This document shows, in pieces, positions 16,631 through 24,752 of a stretch of DNA of 50,674 nucleotides (its first letter is position 1; the number at the start of each line of letters is the position of its first letter). Below the pieces are notes generated by a model that had not been told where the DNA came from, did no database searches, and worked only from the letters and a program-made list of their open reading frames with translations. The translations under genes were made by a program, and so were the position numbers. Source of the DNA: Nocardioides sp. (GTDB lineage: Bacteria > Actinomycetota > Actinomycetes > Propionibacteriales > Nocardioidaceae); NCBI GenBank assembly GCA_026786275.1, contig JAJAYJ010000061.1, positions 1 through 50,674 of the forward strand, given 5' to 3'.

Positions 16631-18625
16631 ATGGCCACCACTTCACACACCTCTCCCACGCGGGGCGGGGCTCGGCTGCATGTGCAACGCTTCGGCACGT
16701 TCCTGTCGAACATGGTGCTGCCCAACATCGGCGCGTTCATCGCGTGGGGCCTGATCACGGCCCTGTTCATCGAGACGGGCTGGATCACCCTCATCGGCAA
16801 GGAGCTCGGCTACACCGGGGGCTACGGCTTCGTCGAGGACCTCGGGGCCTGGGGCTCAGGCGCCGACGGCACCGGCATCGTCGGCCCGATGATCACCTAC
16901 CTGCTGCCGCTCCTGATCGGTTACACCGGCGGCAAGATGATGTACGACGACAACCAGCGCGGCGGGGTCGTGGGAGCCATCGCGACCATGGGCGCGATCG
17001 CCGGGGCCAGCGTGCCGATGTTCCTCGGCGCCATGGTGATGGGCCCGCTGGGCGGCTGGTCGATGAAGAAGATCGACGCGCTCTGGGCGCACAAGATCCG
17101 ACCCGGCTTCGAGATGCTCATCAACAATTTCTCGGCCGGCATCTGGGGCGGTTTCCTGGCCGTCATCGGATTCGTGATCGCCGGCCCGTTCGTTGAGCAG
17201 TTCAGCAAGCTGGCTTCCAACGTCGTCGACACCCTGGTCACCAACAACCTGCTGCCGTTCACCTCGCTGTTCATCGAGCCGGCCAAGATCCTCTTCCTCA
17301 ACAACGCGATCAACCAGGGCATCCTGACTCCGCTCGGCACCGCCGAGGCGGCCGAGCAGGGCAAGTCGATCCTGTTCCTGCTCGAGGCCAACCCCGGCCC
17401 CGGTCTGGGTCTGCTGATCGCCTTCGCGATCTTCGGCAGGGGTGCGGCCCGGGCCTCGGCCCCCGGCGCCATCCTGATCCAGTTCGTCGGCGGCATCCAC
17501 GAGATCTACTTCCCCTACGTCCTGATGAAGCCGATCCTGGTGCTCGCCGTCGTCGCCGGTGGCGCGACGGGCGTCGGCGTCAACGTGGCCTTCGACTCGG
17601 GCCTGCGCTCACCGGCCTCCCCGGGCTCGATCATCGCGGTGTGGACCGCGGCACCGCCCAGCAGTCTGATCGGGGTGACCCTGTCGGTGTTCGCGGCCGC
17701 GGCCGTCTCCTGTCTCGTGGCGTCGTTCCTGCTCAAGCTCGACCGCGGCACCGCCGAGGGTGACCTGGCCGGTGCGACGGCCGACATGGAGGCTCGCAAG
17801 GGCAAGAAGTCCATCGCCTCCACCGCGCTCGCCGGCTCGACCGGCGGCCACCGGGGCCCGATCACCTCCATCGTCTTCGCCTGCGACGCCGGGATGGGCT
17901 CCTCGGCCATGGGTGCCTCGGTGCTGCGCAAGAAGGTGCAGGCCGCCGGGTTCAGCGACGTCACCGTGGTGAACAAGGCGATCTCGAGCCTGAGCGACAC
18001 CTACGACCTGGTGGTCACCCACCAGGACCTCACGGCTCGGGCCAAGCAGCGGACCGGCTCGGCCGTGCACGTCTCGGTCGACAACTTCATGAACAGCCCA
18101 CGCTACGACGAGATCGTGGAGCTGCTGGAGCAGGTCAACACGGGTCAGGACGCGTCGGTTCCTCCGGGCACCGCCGCGGGGCTCACCAGTCGACCGGACC
18201 TGCTCTCCGTCGACGCCATCGACCTGCACGGCACCGGTGACCGGGCGGCCGCGATCACCAGGGCCGGTGAGCTGCTGGTCGCCGTGGGGGCGGTGGACGC
18301 CTCCTACGTCGACGCGATGCACCAGCGCGAGCAGTCGGTGTCGACCTACATGGGCAACCTGCTCGCCATCCCGCACGGCACCAACGAGGCCAAGTCGGCG
18401 ATCCGGCGCACCGCGATCTCGTTCGTGCGCTTCCCCGACGGGCTGGACTGGAACGGCAAGCAGGTGACCTTCGTGATCGGGATCGCCGGAGCCGGGAACG
18501 ACCACCTCGCGCTGCTCGGCCAGATCGCGGAGGTCTTCCTCGACGCCGACCAGGTGGCCCGCCTCGAGGCGGCGATCACCCCGGAGGACGTGCTGTCGGT
18601 CCTGGGTCAGATGCAGCCCGCCTGA
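16631..18625 (+). CDS. mtlA: PTS mannitol-type permease, fused IIC-IIB-IIA
   Basis: Imports and phosphorylates a hexitol, most likely mannitol. Over 664 residues: IIC membrane domain at about 15-365 with the family block GGIHEIYFPYVLM; IIB domain at about 415-505 with phospho-cysteine in FACDAGMGSSAMG; IIA domain at about 520-660 with phospho-histidine in LLAIPHGTNEAK. The track ORF begins at 16559, but GAGGAAGG sits just before ATG 16631, which is the better start. It depends on EI and HPr encoded about 10 kb away at the fru locus. A very strong terminator follows. The paired divergent gene is an MDR dehydrogenase, not the usual MtlD. Confidence 0.94.
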   Translation: MATTSHTSPTRGGARLHVQRFGTFLSNMVLPNIGAFIAWGLITALFIETGWITLIGKELGYTGGYGFVEDLGAWGSGADGTGIVGPMITYLLPLLIGYTGGKMMYDDNQRGGVVGAIATMGAIAGASVPMFLGAMVMGPLGGWSMKKIDALWAHKIRPGFEMLINNFSAGIWGGFLAVIGFVIAGPFVEQFSKLASNVVDTLVTNNLLPFTSLFIEPAKILFLNNAINQGILTPLGTAEAAEQGKSILFLLEANPGPGLGLLIAFAIFGRGAARASAPGAILIQFVGGIHEIYFPYVLMKPILVLAVVAGGATGVGVNVAFDSGLRSPASPGSIIAVWTAAPPSSLIGVTLSVFAAAAVSCLVASFLLKLDRGTAEGDLAGATADMEARKGKKSIASTALAGSTGGHRGPITSIVFACDAGMGSSAMGASVLRKKVQAAGFSDVTVVNKAISSLSDTYDLVVTHQDLTARAKQRTGSAVHVSVDNFMNSPRYDEIVELLEQVNTGQDASVPPGTAAGLTSRPDLLSVDAIDLHGTGDRAAAITRAGELLVAVGAVDASYVDAMHQREQSVSTYMGNLLAIPHGTNEAKSAIRRTAISFVRFPDGLDWNGKQVTFVIGIAGAGNDHLALLGQIAEVFLDADQVARLEAAITPEDVLSVLGQMQPA

Positions 18626-18645
18626 CCCCCCCGGCCCGACCCGGT

Positions 18646-18687
18646 CCACGGCCCCGGCCGGCTCCCCTGGAGCCGCCGGGGCCGTGG
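18646..18687 (+). terminator. strong terminator after mtlA
   Basis: A 12-base-pair stem CCACGGCCCCGG/CCGGGGCCGTGG encloses a second seven-base-pair stem CGGCTCC/GGAGCCG with a CCT loop; one bulged base separates them. It begins 20 bases after the mtlA stop. Confidence 0.8.
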
Positions 18688-18773
18688 CCGGTCCCGGAGC
18701 CTTCGGACGACCAGGCGCAGCGCCCGCTCGTCGGAGGAGACCTCCAGCGGGCCGCCGGCTGCAGGAGGAGCGG

Positions 18774-18869
18774 GCCGGAGGTCACCGAGACGGCGCCGAA
18801 CGACACGCCGGACGTGCCGGTCGCGAGGCCGACGCCCAGGCGGTCGCGGACGATCGCGCGGCGCGACAA
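18774..18869 (-). pseudogene. truncated N-terminus of an AzlC-type branched-chain amino acid exporter
   Basis: Directly behind the acetyltransferase, on the same strand and in an open frame, about 32 codons read like the N-terminus of AzlC permeases (RDRLGVGLATGTSGVSFG, then AVSVTSG). Resemblance stops abruptly after this; the next codons (PLLLQPAARW) are not membrane-like, and about 85 bases further on lies the mtlA terminator. A TTG at 18869 after GGCGGAGG could be the old start. Intact AzlC is about 230 residues with several membrane segments, so this is a remnant. From memory, GNAT-azlC-azlD is a common actinobacterial gene order, which supports decay in place. Found by pattern, not by search. 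Confidence 0.6.
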
Positions 18870-18879
18870 CGCCTCCGCC

Positions 18880-19434
18880 TCAGGACAGGGCGGTGTGCAG
18901 ACGGACCTGCTTGACCCGGGTGGTGCCGGTGCCGTCGAGGTCGAGCTCGCGGTGCGCCGCGTCGGCCGCCCAGCCCGCGCTGGTGAGGAAGACCCGCAGC
19001 GCGTCATCGGTGGCCATCGCCCAGGTCACCGAGCGGGCGAACCGGTCGGCCAGCATCGTGTCGGCGGCGGCCTGCAGCAGTCGGGAGCCGTGTCCCCGGC
19101 CACGCTCACCCGGGTCGATGGTCACCTCGCGCAGCTCGGCGTCGCGGACGGGGTCGCAGTCCGGGTCCTCAGCCGGGCCGACAATCGCGAAGCCGACCAC
19201 CCGGTTGCGCTCCAGCGCGACCAGCACCCGGTTGCGGGCGTCGCCGGGCCGCGCGAAGGACTGCCGCCACGCGGCCGCAGCGGCGGTGACCGCCTCCGGG
19301 CCGCTGGGGAACGCCTCGGGCGGCAGCACACCGGCGTAGGTCTCGGGCCAGGCGCGCAGCTGGAGCTCGGCGATCGCGGCCGCGTCGTCAGCCCACGCGA
19401 CCCGCACCGAGACGTCGGCGGTGGGGTTGTCCAT
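18880..19434 (-). CDS. GNAT-family N-acetyltransferase
   Basis: Predicted acetyl-CoA-dependent acetyltransferase with unknown acceptor. The 184-residue product has the GNAT core: an N-terminal substrate arm (ADDAAAIAELQLRAWPETY), the strand before motif A (LREVTIDPGERGRGHGSRLL) with the R/Q-x-x-G-x-G/A acetyl-CoA loop, and a C-terminal AFFDTAGW-like block (VFLTSAGWAAD). I prefer ATG 19434 over the track start because the extra eight residues are not family-like. It precedes the azlC remnant on the same strand, so it may be the survivor of a GNAT-azlC-azlD operon. Confidence 0.85.
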   Translation of the reverse strand: MDNPTADVSVRVAWADDAAAIAELQLRAWPETYAGVLPPEAFPSGPEAVTAAAAAWRQSFARPGDARNRVLVALERNRVVGFAIVGPAEDPDCDPVRDAELREVTIDPGERGRGHGSRLLQAAADTMLADRFARSVTWAMATDDALRVFLTSAGWAADAAHRELDLDGTGTTRVKQVRLHTALS

Positions 19435-19476
19435 GCCCCCATCCTGCCCCCTCGGCACCGCTCACCCGACCATGGC

Positions 19477-19482
19477 TAGGGT
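19477..19482 (+). promoter_or_regulatory. -10 box for leaderless aldo/keto reductase mRNA
   Basis: TAGGGT ends seven bases before the ATG at 19490, with no ribosome binding site between them. This supports 19490 as the start over the upstream track start. Confidence 0.5.
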
Positions 19483-19489
19483 CGGGGTC

Positions 19490-20494
19490 ATGGAAATCCG
19501 CAACCTCGGTGCGAGTGGCCTCAAGATCAGCGCCATCTCGTACGGCAACTGGCTCACCCACGGTTCGCAGGTCGAGGAGGACGCCGCTCTCGCGTGTGTG
19601 CGTCGCGCGCTCGACGAAGGCATCACGACCTTCGACACCGCAGACGTCTACGCCAACACCGCGGCGGAGACCGTGCTCGGCAAGGCACTGGCCGGCGAAC
19701 GCCGCGAGGGCCTCGAGATCTTCACGAAGGTCTACTTCCCGATTGGCCCCGGCGCCCACAACGACCACGGTCTCTCGCGCAAGCACATCATGGAGTCGAT
19801 CGACGCCTCGCTGACCCGCCTCGGCACCGACCACGTCGACCTGTACCAGGCCCACCGCTACGACCACGAGACGCCGCTCGAGGAGACGATGGAGGCGTTT
19901 GCCGACGTCGTACACGCCGGGAAGGCGCTCTACATCGGCGTCTCGGAGTGGCGCGCGGAGGAGCTGAGGGCGGCCCACGCGCTGGCGCGCGAGCTGAGGA
20001 TCCCGCTGGTCTCCAACCAGCCTCAGTACTCCATGCTCTGGCGTGTCATCGAGGCCGAGGTCGTGCCCACCTCCGAGGAGCTCGGCATCGGCCAGGTCGT
20101 CTGGTCCCCGATCGCGCAGGGGGTGCTCACCGGCAAGTACAAGCCGGGCGAGCAGGCCCCGGCCGGCTCGCGGGCGACCGACGCCAAGGGTGGTTCCGAC
20201 ATGATCTCGCGCTGGATGCGCGACGACGTCCTGGAGCCGGTGCAGCGGCTGCAGCCGATTGCCGACGAGGCGGGGCTCACGATGGCCCAGCTCGCGGTGG
20301 CCTGGGTGCTGCAGAACCCGAACGTGTCGTCCGCGATCATCGGGGCCAGCCGCCCCGAGCAGGTCAGCGACAATGTCAAGGCCGCCGGCGTCACGCTCGA
20401 GGCGTCCGCGCTGAGTGCCATCGACGAGGTGCTGGGCGACGTCGTCACCCGCGACCCGGCCGAGACGCGGTCACCCAGCCGGCGCGAGTTCTGA
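19490..20494 (+). CDS. aldo/keto reductase (potassium-channel beta-subunit-like group)
   Basis: Predicted NADPH-dependent carbonyl reductase with a TIM-barrel fold; the substrate is unknown. The catalytic tetrad is complete in 334 residues: Asp49 and Tyr54 (FDTADVYAN), Lys80 (IFTKVYFP) and His122 (YQAHRYD). The C-terminal cofactor block reads NVSSAIIGASRPEQ. The sequence style (MEIRNLGASGLKISAISYGNW) matches the Kv-beta-like/YghZ group. The last 24 bases overlap the 3' end of the convergent DMT transporter, so the two transcripts are complementary there. Confidence 0.92.
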   Translation: MEIRNLGASGLKISAISYGNWLTHGSQVEEDAALACVRRALDEGITTFDTADVYANTAAETVLGKALAGERREGLEIFTKVYFPIGPGAHNDHGLSRKHIMESIDASLTRLGTDHVDLYQAHRYDHETPLEETMEAFADVVHAGKALYIGVSEWRAEELRAAHALARELRIPLVSNQPQYSMLWRVIEAEVVPTSEELGIGQVVWSPIAQGVLTGKYKPGEQAPAGSRATDAKGGSDMISRWMRDDVLEPVQRLQPIADEAGLTMAQLAVAWVLQNPNVSSAIIGASRPEQVSDNVKAAGVTLEASALSAIDEVLGDVVTRDPAETRSPSRREF

Positions 20495-21298
20495 GCCGAG
20501 CCGTTCGCCGTCGCGGCTCAGGGCGATCGCCGAGATCGTCGCCAGGCCCAGCCCGACGATGAGCACCGGCCACCAGCCGGAGCGGATCTCGTCGTCGAGG
20601 AACGCGATCCCGAGGCCCGCGGGCAGCAGGGTCTGCAGCGCGATCATCGGACCGGTCGCTGCGGCGATCACCGCGCGCCGCATCCCCAGCGAGTAGACCC
20701 AGAAGGCCAGGGTGCCGAACACCGGCACGGCCACTGCGCAGAGCAGCACGACCGGCGTCACCGGGGTCTCCACGCCCCGTACCGCCACCGCCGTCCCGGC
20801 GTAGCCGAGGCCGGCGAGGAGGCCCAGCAGGGCGCCACCGCGGTGCCGGGAGAGTGCGGTGGCGGCGGCGAGACCGGTCACGGCGGCAAGCACCGCCCAG
20901 CCGAAGGTGGCGTTGGTGACCACGTCGCCGGCCCGGCCGGCCCCAGCGGCGACCAGGACCAGGCCGAGGGTCAGCAGGCCGACCGCGACCCAGCGGCGTG
21001 CCGGCAGCCGGCCCTCCACCCAGCCGGCCGCGAGCGCGGTCACCGGCAGCGACATGGCCACCGTGGTCTGCGCGAGGTAGAGCGGCAGCAGGTAGATCGC
21101 GACGGCGTGCAGGGCGAACCCCACGCCGTACGCGACGAGCACCAGCCAGGACCCCGCGTCCCGGGCCGAGAGCGACACGAAGGTCCAGAGGTCGTCGGGG
21201 CTGACGTCGAAGCCGCGGACACCGCGCGCCTGCCCGACGGCGGCCACACCGAAGACCAGCGCGGAGACGAGCCCCGCCGCCAGCCCCCAGGTGCTCAC
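20471..21298 (-). CDS. DMT/EamA-type small-molecule transporter
   Basis: Integral membrane protein of 275 residues with about nine or ten hydrophobic segments, including ALFVFGVAA-like, AIYLLPLYLAQTTVAMSL, VAVGLLTLGLVLVAAG and VLIVGLGLATISAI stretches. The two-fold repeat and helix pattern fit the drug/metabolite transporter superfamily; the substrate is unknown. GTG at 21298 overlaps the last base of the upstream DUF3043 stop codon, so the two are probably one operon. The 3' end overlaps the convergent aldo/keto reductase by 24 bases. Confidence 0.82.
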   Translation of the reverse strand: MSTWGLAAGLVSALVFGVAAVGQARGVRGFDVSPDDLWTFVSLSARDAGSWLVLVAYGVGFALHAVAIYLLPLYLAQTTVAMSLPVTALAAGWVEGRLPARRWVAVGLLTLGLVLVAAGAGRAGDVVTNATFGWAVLAAVTGLAAATALSRHRGGALLGLLAGLGYAGTAVAVRGVETPVTPVVLLCAVAVPVFGTLAFWVYSLGMRRAVIAAATGPMIALQTLLPAGLGIAFLDDEIRSGWWPVLIVGLGLATISAIALSRDGERLGSELAPAG

Positions 21299-21879
21299 TA
21301 GCGGTAGTGCTCGGGCAGGTCCTGACCGATCTTCACCTTGGCCTTGGGCAGCCGCATGAACTTCATCTGCAACGAGCGGGTCACGGCGTAGTAGACGAGG
21401 CCCTTGGTGCTCTGGTCCGGGAACCGGGCGGCGACCTGGCGCTTGAGCCGGACCCGCAGCAGCACCATGTCGGCGATCACGACGAGCAGCGCGGTGAACA
21501 GCAGGGTGTTGCCGATCGTGGCCAGCGTGGGACGACCGGAGTAGCCCATCACCATGGTGACCAGCAGCAGCGGGATCATCAGCTCGATCAGCGAGAACCG
21601 GGTGTCGACGAAGTCCCGCACGAACCGCCGCACGGGGCCCTGGTCCCGGGGCAGGTAGTAGCGCTCGTCGCCGGCCTTCATCGCCGCGCGGACCGACTGG
21701 CTGGACTCGACCCGGGCCCTGCGTTGCTGGGCCGACTGCTCCTTGCGAGTCCGCGGCACCTGCGCGCGGGCCTTGCGGGCCGCCTCGGCGTCGCGGCGGG
21801 TGGGCGTGGGTCGGCCCTTGCCACCGGGCTTGGCGGGACCGGTCTCGACCGGTACCTCGGTCTTGTTGCGTCCGAACAC
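21298..21879 (-). CDS. DUF3043 family membrane protein
   Basis: Matches in pattern the actinobacterial DUF3043 family. It has a basic, lysine/arginine-rich N-terminus (about residues 1-65), then the conserved AMKAGDERYYLPRDQGPVRR block. Two membrane segments follow (LIELMIPLLLVTMVMGY and TLLFTALLVVIADMVLL), then a short basic tail with MRLPKAKVKIG. The 193-residue length is typical. The function is unknown to me. GTG start with GAAGG upstream. It is divergent from the psp operon and overlaps the DMT gene downstream by one base. Confidence 0.85.
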   Translation of the reverse strand: MFGRNKTEVPVETGPAKPGGKGRPTPTRRDAEAARKARAQVPRTRKEQSAQQRRARVESSQSVRAAMKAGDERYYLPRDQGPVRRFVRDFVDTRFSLIELMIPLLLVTMVMGYSGRPTLATIGNTLLFTALLVVIADMVLLRVRLKRQVAARFPDQSTKGLVYYAVTRSLQMKFMRLPKAKVKIGQDLPEHYR

Positions 21880-22031
21880 GGAAGGGGCCTTCGCAGGAGG
21901 AGCTGGCGGATGGGGCTCCGCGGCCCGGGGTCGCCCCGGTTGCCGCGACTGACCGCAGACTACCCGGCCGCGCTCACGCTGCCTTGTAGGGTGACAGGAC
22001 CACCCGGTCGTCTGCCAGAAGGACCCACCGC

Positions 22032-22817
22032 ATGAGCCTCATGAAGCGCGTCAGCCTGATCTTCCGGTCGAAGGCCAACACCGCCCTCGACCGAGCCGAG
22101 GATCCCCGCGAGACCCTCGACTACAGCTACCAGCGCCAGCTCGACCTGCTCTCGAAGGTGCGCCGCGGGGTCGCTGACGTCGCGACGAGCCGCAAGCGCG
22201 TCGAGCTCCAGGTCAACCAGCTCGAGCAGCAGGCCGTGAAGTTGCAGGCCCAGGCCCAGAAGGCGCTTGACATGCAGCGCGAGGACCTCGCCCGCGAGGC
22301 GCTCACCCGCAAGTCCGCGCTCGGCGGCCAGATCGAGGACCTCAAGACCCAGCACGCCCAGCTCCAGGGGGAGGAGGAGAAGCTCACCCTGGCCCAGCAG
22401 CGGCTGCAGGCCAAGGTCGAGTCCTTCCGCACCCGCAAGGAGACGATCAAGGCCAACTACACCGCGGCCGAGGCGCAGACCCGGATCGGTGAGGCGATGT
22501 CCGGCATCGGCGAGGAGATGGGTGACGTCGGTCTGGCCATCCAGCGTGCCGAGGACAAGACCGCGAACATGCAGGCTCGTGCGGGCGCGATCGACGAGCT
22601 GATCGCCTCGGGCGCACTCGACGACGCCAGCTCGCTGAACCGTGGTGACGACATCTCGCGCGAGCTCGACGCGATGAGCTCGCAGTCCGACGTCGAGGCG
22701 GAGCTGGCGGCTCTCAAGGGAGGGTCGACCAAGGAGGTCTACTCCGCACCGCCGGCCGACGCCCTCGAGGCCAAGCCGGAGACCGGCACGGGCGCGGGCA
22801 CGGAGGGCAAGGCATGA
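22032..22817 (+). CDS. pspA: phage-shock protein A homologue (PspA/IM30 family)
   Basis: Peripheral membrane protein that polymerises on damaged membranes and supports envelope stress tolerance. The 261-residue product is nearly all alpha-helical coiled coil from about residue 25 to 185, with the family start (RVSLIFRSKANTALDRAEDP) and heptad-rich Gln/Glu/Arg segments. A flexible tail follows, rich in Pro, Gly and Glu. The start has AGAAGGA nine bases upstream; TAGGGT at 21987 may be its -10. First gene of the operon pspA-pspAA-htpX-pspAB; its stop overlaps pspAA (ATGA). Confidence 0.95.
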   Translation: MSLMKRVSLIFRSKANTALDRAEDPRETLDYSYQRQLDLLSKVRRGVADVATSRKRVELQVNQLEQQAVKLQAQAQKALDMQREDLAREALTRKSALGGQIEDLKTQHAQLQGEEEKLTLAQQRLQAKVESFRTRKETIKANYTAAEAQTRIGEAMSGIGEEMGDVGLAIQRAEDKTANMQARAGAIDELIASGALDDASSLNRGDDISRELDAMSSQSDVEAELAALKGGSTKEVYSAPPADALEAKPETGTGAGTEGKA

Positions 22818-23092
22818 TCGTCCGTATCCTCAGTGAGGGCCAGTACGACGTCTCCGACGCTGCTCTCGAGCGTCTCAACGATCTCGACGCAGCCGTCGAG
22901 TCGGCGGTCGAGGCCGGTGACGAGACCGCCTTCGCCCCGGCGCTGGCCGCGCTGCTCGACGGGGTGCGCTCGGTCGGTGTCCCGCACGAGGTCGACAGCC
23001 TGGACTCCTCCGACCTGATCCTGCCGCCCTCGGACGCCTCGCTCGACGAGGTCCGCGAGCTGCTCTCCGACGACGGGCTGATCCCGGGCTGA
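22814..23092 (+). CDS. pspAA: PspA-associated protein PspAA
   Basis: Small acidic protein of 92 residues found in actinobacteria next to pspA and thought to partner it. It starts MIVRILSEGQYDV and is predicted to be a mixed alpha/beta domain followed by an acidic C-terminal half (SLDEVRELLSDDGL). No catalytic motif and no membrane segment. The start overlaps the pspA stop by four bases, indicating coupled translation. Identification rests on family resemblance and gene order. Confidence 0.88.
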   Translation: MIVRILSEGQYDVSDAALERLNDLDAAVESAVEAGDETAFAPALAALLDGVRSVGVPHEVDSLDSSDLILPPSDASLDEVRELLSDDGLIPG

Positions 23093-23168
23093 CCTGTGCG
23101 TCCCCGGGCAGCAGACGCCCACGGGGGACGCGCGGCGGGCTCTTGGTGGCGCCAGGGACACTAGTGAC

Positions 23169-24089
23169 ATGGCTACCTCGCGCTTCATCAAGGACCGCGG
23201 TCTCACCGCACGCATGACCCTGGTCATGTTCCTGCTCGGCGCCCTCTTCGTGGTGCTGGTCGTCGGGCTGATGCTGGCCTTCCGCAGCCCGGGCATCGCG
23301 GTGCTGATCGGTGTGGGCGGGCTCGGCCTGGCCTGGTTCCAGTGGTATCGCTCCGACACCGTCGCCATGAAGGCGATGCGGGCCCGCGAGGTGGGACCCG
23401 AGGAGGCTCCCGAGCTGCACGCCATGATCGACAGGCTGTGCGCGCTGGCCGACATGCCCAAGCCGCGGGTCGGCATCGCCGACATGGACATCCCCAACGC
23501 GTTCGCGACCGGTCGGTCCCCGGACCGTGCCGTGGTCTGCGTCACCACCGGCATCCTGCGACGGCTCACCGCCGAGGAGCTCGAGGGCGTGCTCGCCCAC
23601 GAGCTCTCCCACGTCGCGCACCGCGACGTCCTGGTGATGACCGCGGCGGCGTCGGCCGGCATCCTGGCCGGCATGGTCAGCCAGGGCTCGCAGTACGGCG
23701 CGTTCTTCGGCGGCGGACGTCGCGACAACAACAACAACGGCGTCCCGCTCTGGGTGATCACCCTGGTCATCAGCCTGGTCGTCTACGCCGTCAGCTTCGT
23801 GCTGCTGCGGGTGCTCTCCCGCTACCGTGAGCTGTGTGCCGACCGCGCCGGGGCCTACCTGACCATGAAGCCGCAGGCGCTGGCCTCGGCCCTGCAGAAG
23901 ATCACCGGCGAGATGGCCTCGATCCCGCAGAAGGACCTGCGCGCGAGCGCGGCCATGAACGCCTTCTTCATCGCCCCGGCGATCAGCGGCGCCAGCCTGA
24001 AGACGCTGACGGCCACCCACCCCTCCCTCGAGCAGCGCCTCGAGCAGCTCGCCAAGATCCAGGCCGAGCTCGGCCGACCGAACGCCTGA
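23169..24089 (+). CDS. htpX: membrane zinc metalloprotease HtpX
   Basis: M48 integral-membrane protease that degrades misfolded membrane proteins. The 306-residue product has two N-terminal membrane segments (about 20-38 and 42-58). The zinc motif HELSH has His144, Glu145 and His148 in VLAHELSHVAHRD. Further hydrophobic stretches lie near 155-170 and 195-220, then the third-ligand region RELCADRAGA. It lies 76 bases after pspAA and 24 bases before pspAB. HtpX in this operon fits a membrane-quality-control role alongside PspA. Confidence 0.96.
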   Translation: MATSRFIKDRGLTARMTLVMFLLGALFVVLVVGLMLAFRSPGIAVLIGVGGLGLAWFQWYRSDTVAMKAMRAREVGPEEAPELHAMIDRLCALADMPKPRVGIADMDIPNAFATGRSPDRAVVCVTTGILRRLTAEELEGVLAHELSHVAHRDVLVMTAAASAGILAGMVSQGSQYGAFFGGGRRDNNNNGVPLWVITLVISLVVYAVSFVLLRVLSRYRELCADRAGAYLTMKPQALASALQKITGEMASIPQKDLRASAAMNAFFIAPAISGASLKTLTATHPSLEQRLEQLAKIQAELGRPNA

Positions 24090-24113
24090 CCGGGCTCTGG
24101 AGGAGACACGTAG

Positions 24114-24686
24114 ATGGGCTTCTGGAACACCCTCACCGGGCGCACCCCGCCGAAGAGCGCCAACCTGGACTCGCTCTTCCTGGTGCCGAGCGCGGCGATC
24201 ACCCTGCAGACGGCCGCCGGCCTCACCCCCACCGGCGACGGGTCGGTCTGCTACCGCGCGGCCACCGGCGCCGGCTTCGACCAGACGCAGCAGGAGATGG
24301 TCGCGCTCCTCGAGGGCAGCATCGACGCACCCGAGGTCTCGCTGAGCAACGACGACTTCGGGTTCAGCTGGCTGCAGGTCCACCGCGACCCCTCCGACAC
24401 CTCGGGGCTGTGCACCGACCTGCACGGCGTGAACACGACGCTCGAGGCCCAGGGCTTCGGTCCCGGACTCTTGTGCTCCCTGGTGCCGTTCGTCGACCCC
24501 GGCGGGCGCCGGGTCGGCCTGGTCTACCTCTACAAAAAGGGCACGTTCTACCCCTTCGCACCCACCGGCCCCCAGACTCGCGACCACCTGCTCGAGATGC
24601 AGGTGCGCGACGCCCTGGCTGCCGAGCTGCCCGTCGAGAAGGAGCTCGCCGGCTGGATGGCGCTGTGGGGAGCTCCCGGTCTCTGA
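24114..24686 (+). CDS. pspAB: PspA-associated protein PspAB
   Basis: Soluble 190-residue protein of the actinobacterial Psp system with no known biochemical activity. It begins MGFWNTLTGRT and has the conserved central block FGFSWLQVHRDP, followed by DLHGVNTTLEAQG and YLYKKGTFYPFAP. GGAGGAG eight bases upstream fixes the start. The order pspA-pspAA-htpX-pspAB is the family's diagnostic arrangement. It is the last gene of the operon. Confidence 0.88.
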   Translation: MGFWNTLTGRTPPKSANLDSLFLVPSAAITLQTAAGLTPTGDGSVCYRAATGAGFDQTQQEMVALLEGSIDAPEVSLSNDDFGFSWLQVHRDPSDTSGLCTDLHGVNTTLEAQGFGPGLLCSLVPFVDPGGRRVGLVYLYKKGTFYPFAPTGPQTRDHLLEMQVRDALAAELPVEKELAGWMALWGAPGL

Positions 24687-24738
24687 GCGTCGGTCGCTGA
24701 GCGCCGGGGTACCTGGCCCGTAGATTCTACCCACCCCG

Positions 24739-24744
24739 TACACT
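24739..24744 (+). promoter_or_regulatory. -10 box just before the GAF histidine kinase
   Basis: TACACT ends eight bases before the ATG at 24753, so the kinase probably has its own promoter and a leaderless or nearly leaderless mRNA, separate from the psp operon. Confidence 0.45.
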
Positions 24745-24752
24745 CACCGACG

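Noticed and set aside
16485-16754. Short ORF across the polyol PTS promoter
   Set aside because: It runs through the clear -35/-10 and into mtlA out of frame.
18688-18773. Possible continuation of azlC or start of azlD in another frame
   Set aside because: I read the other frames past the break and saw no membrane-like or Azl-like sequence.
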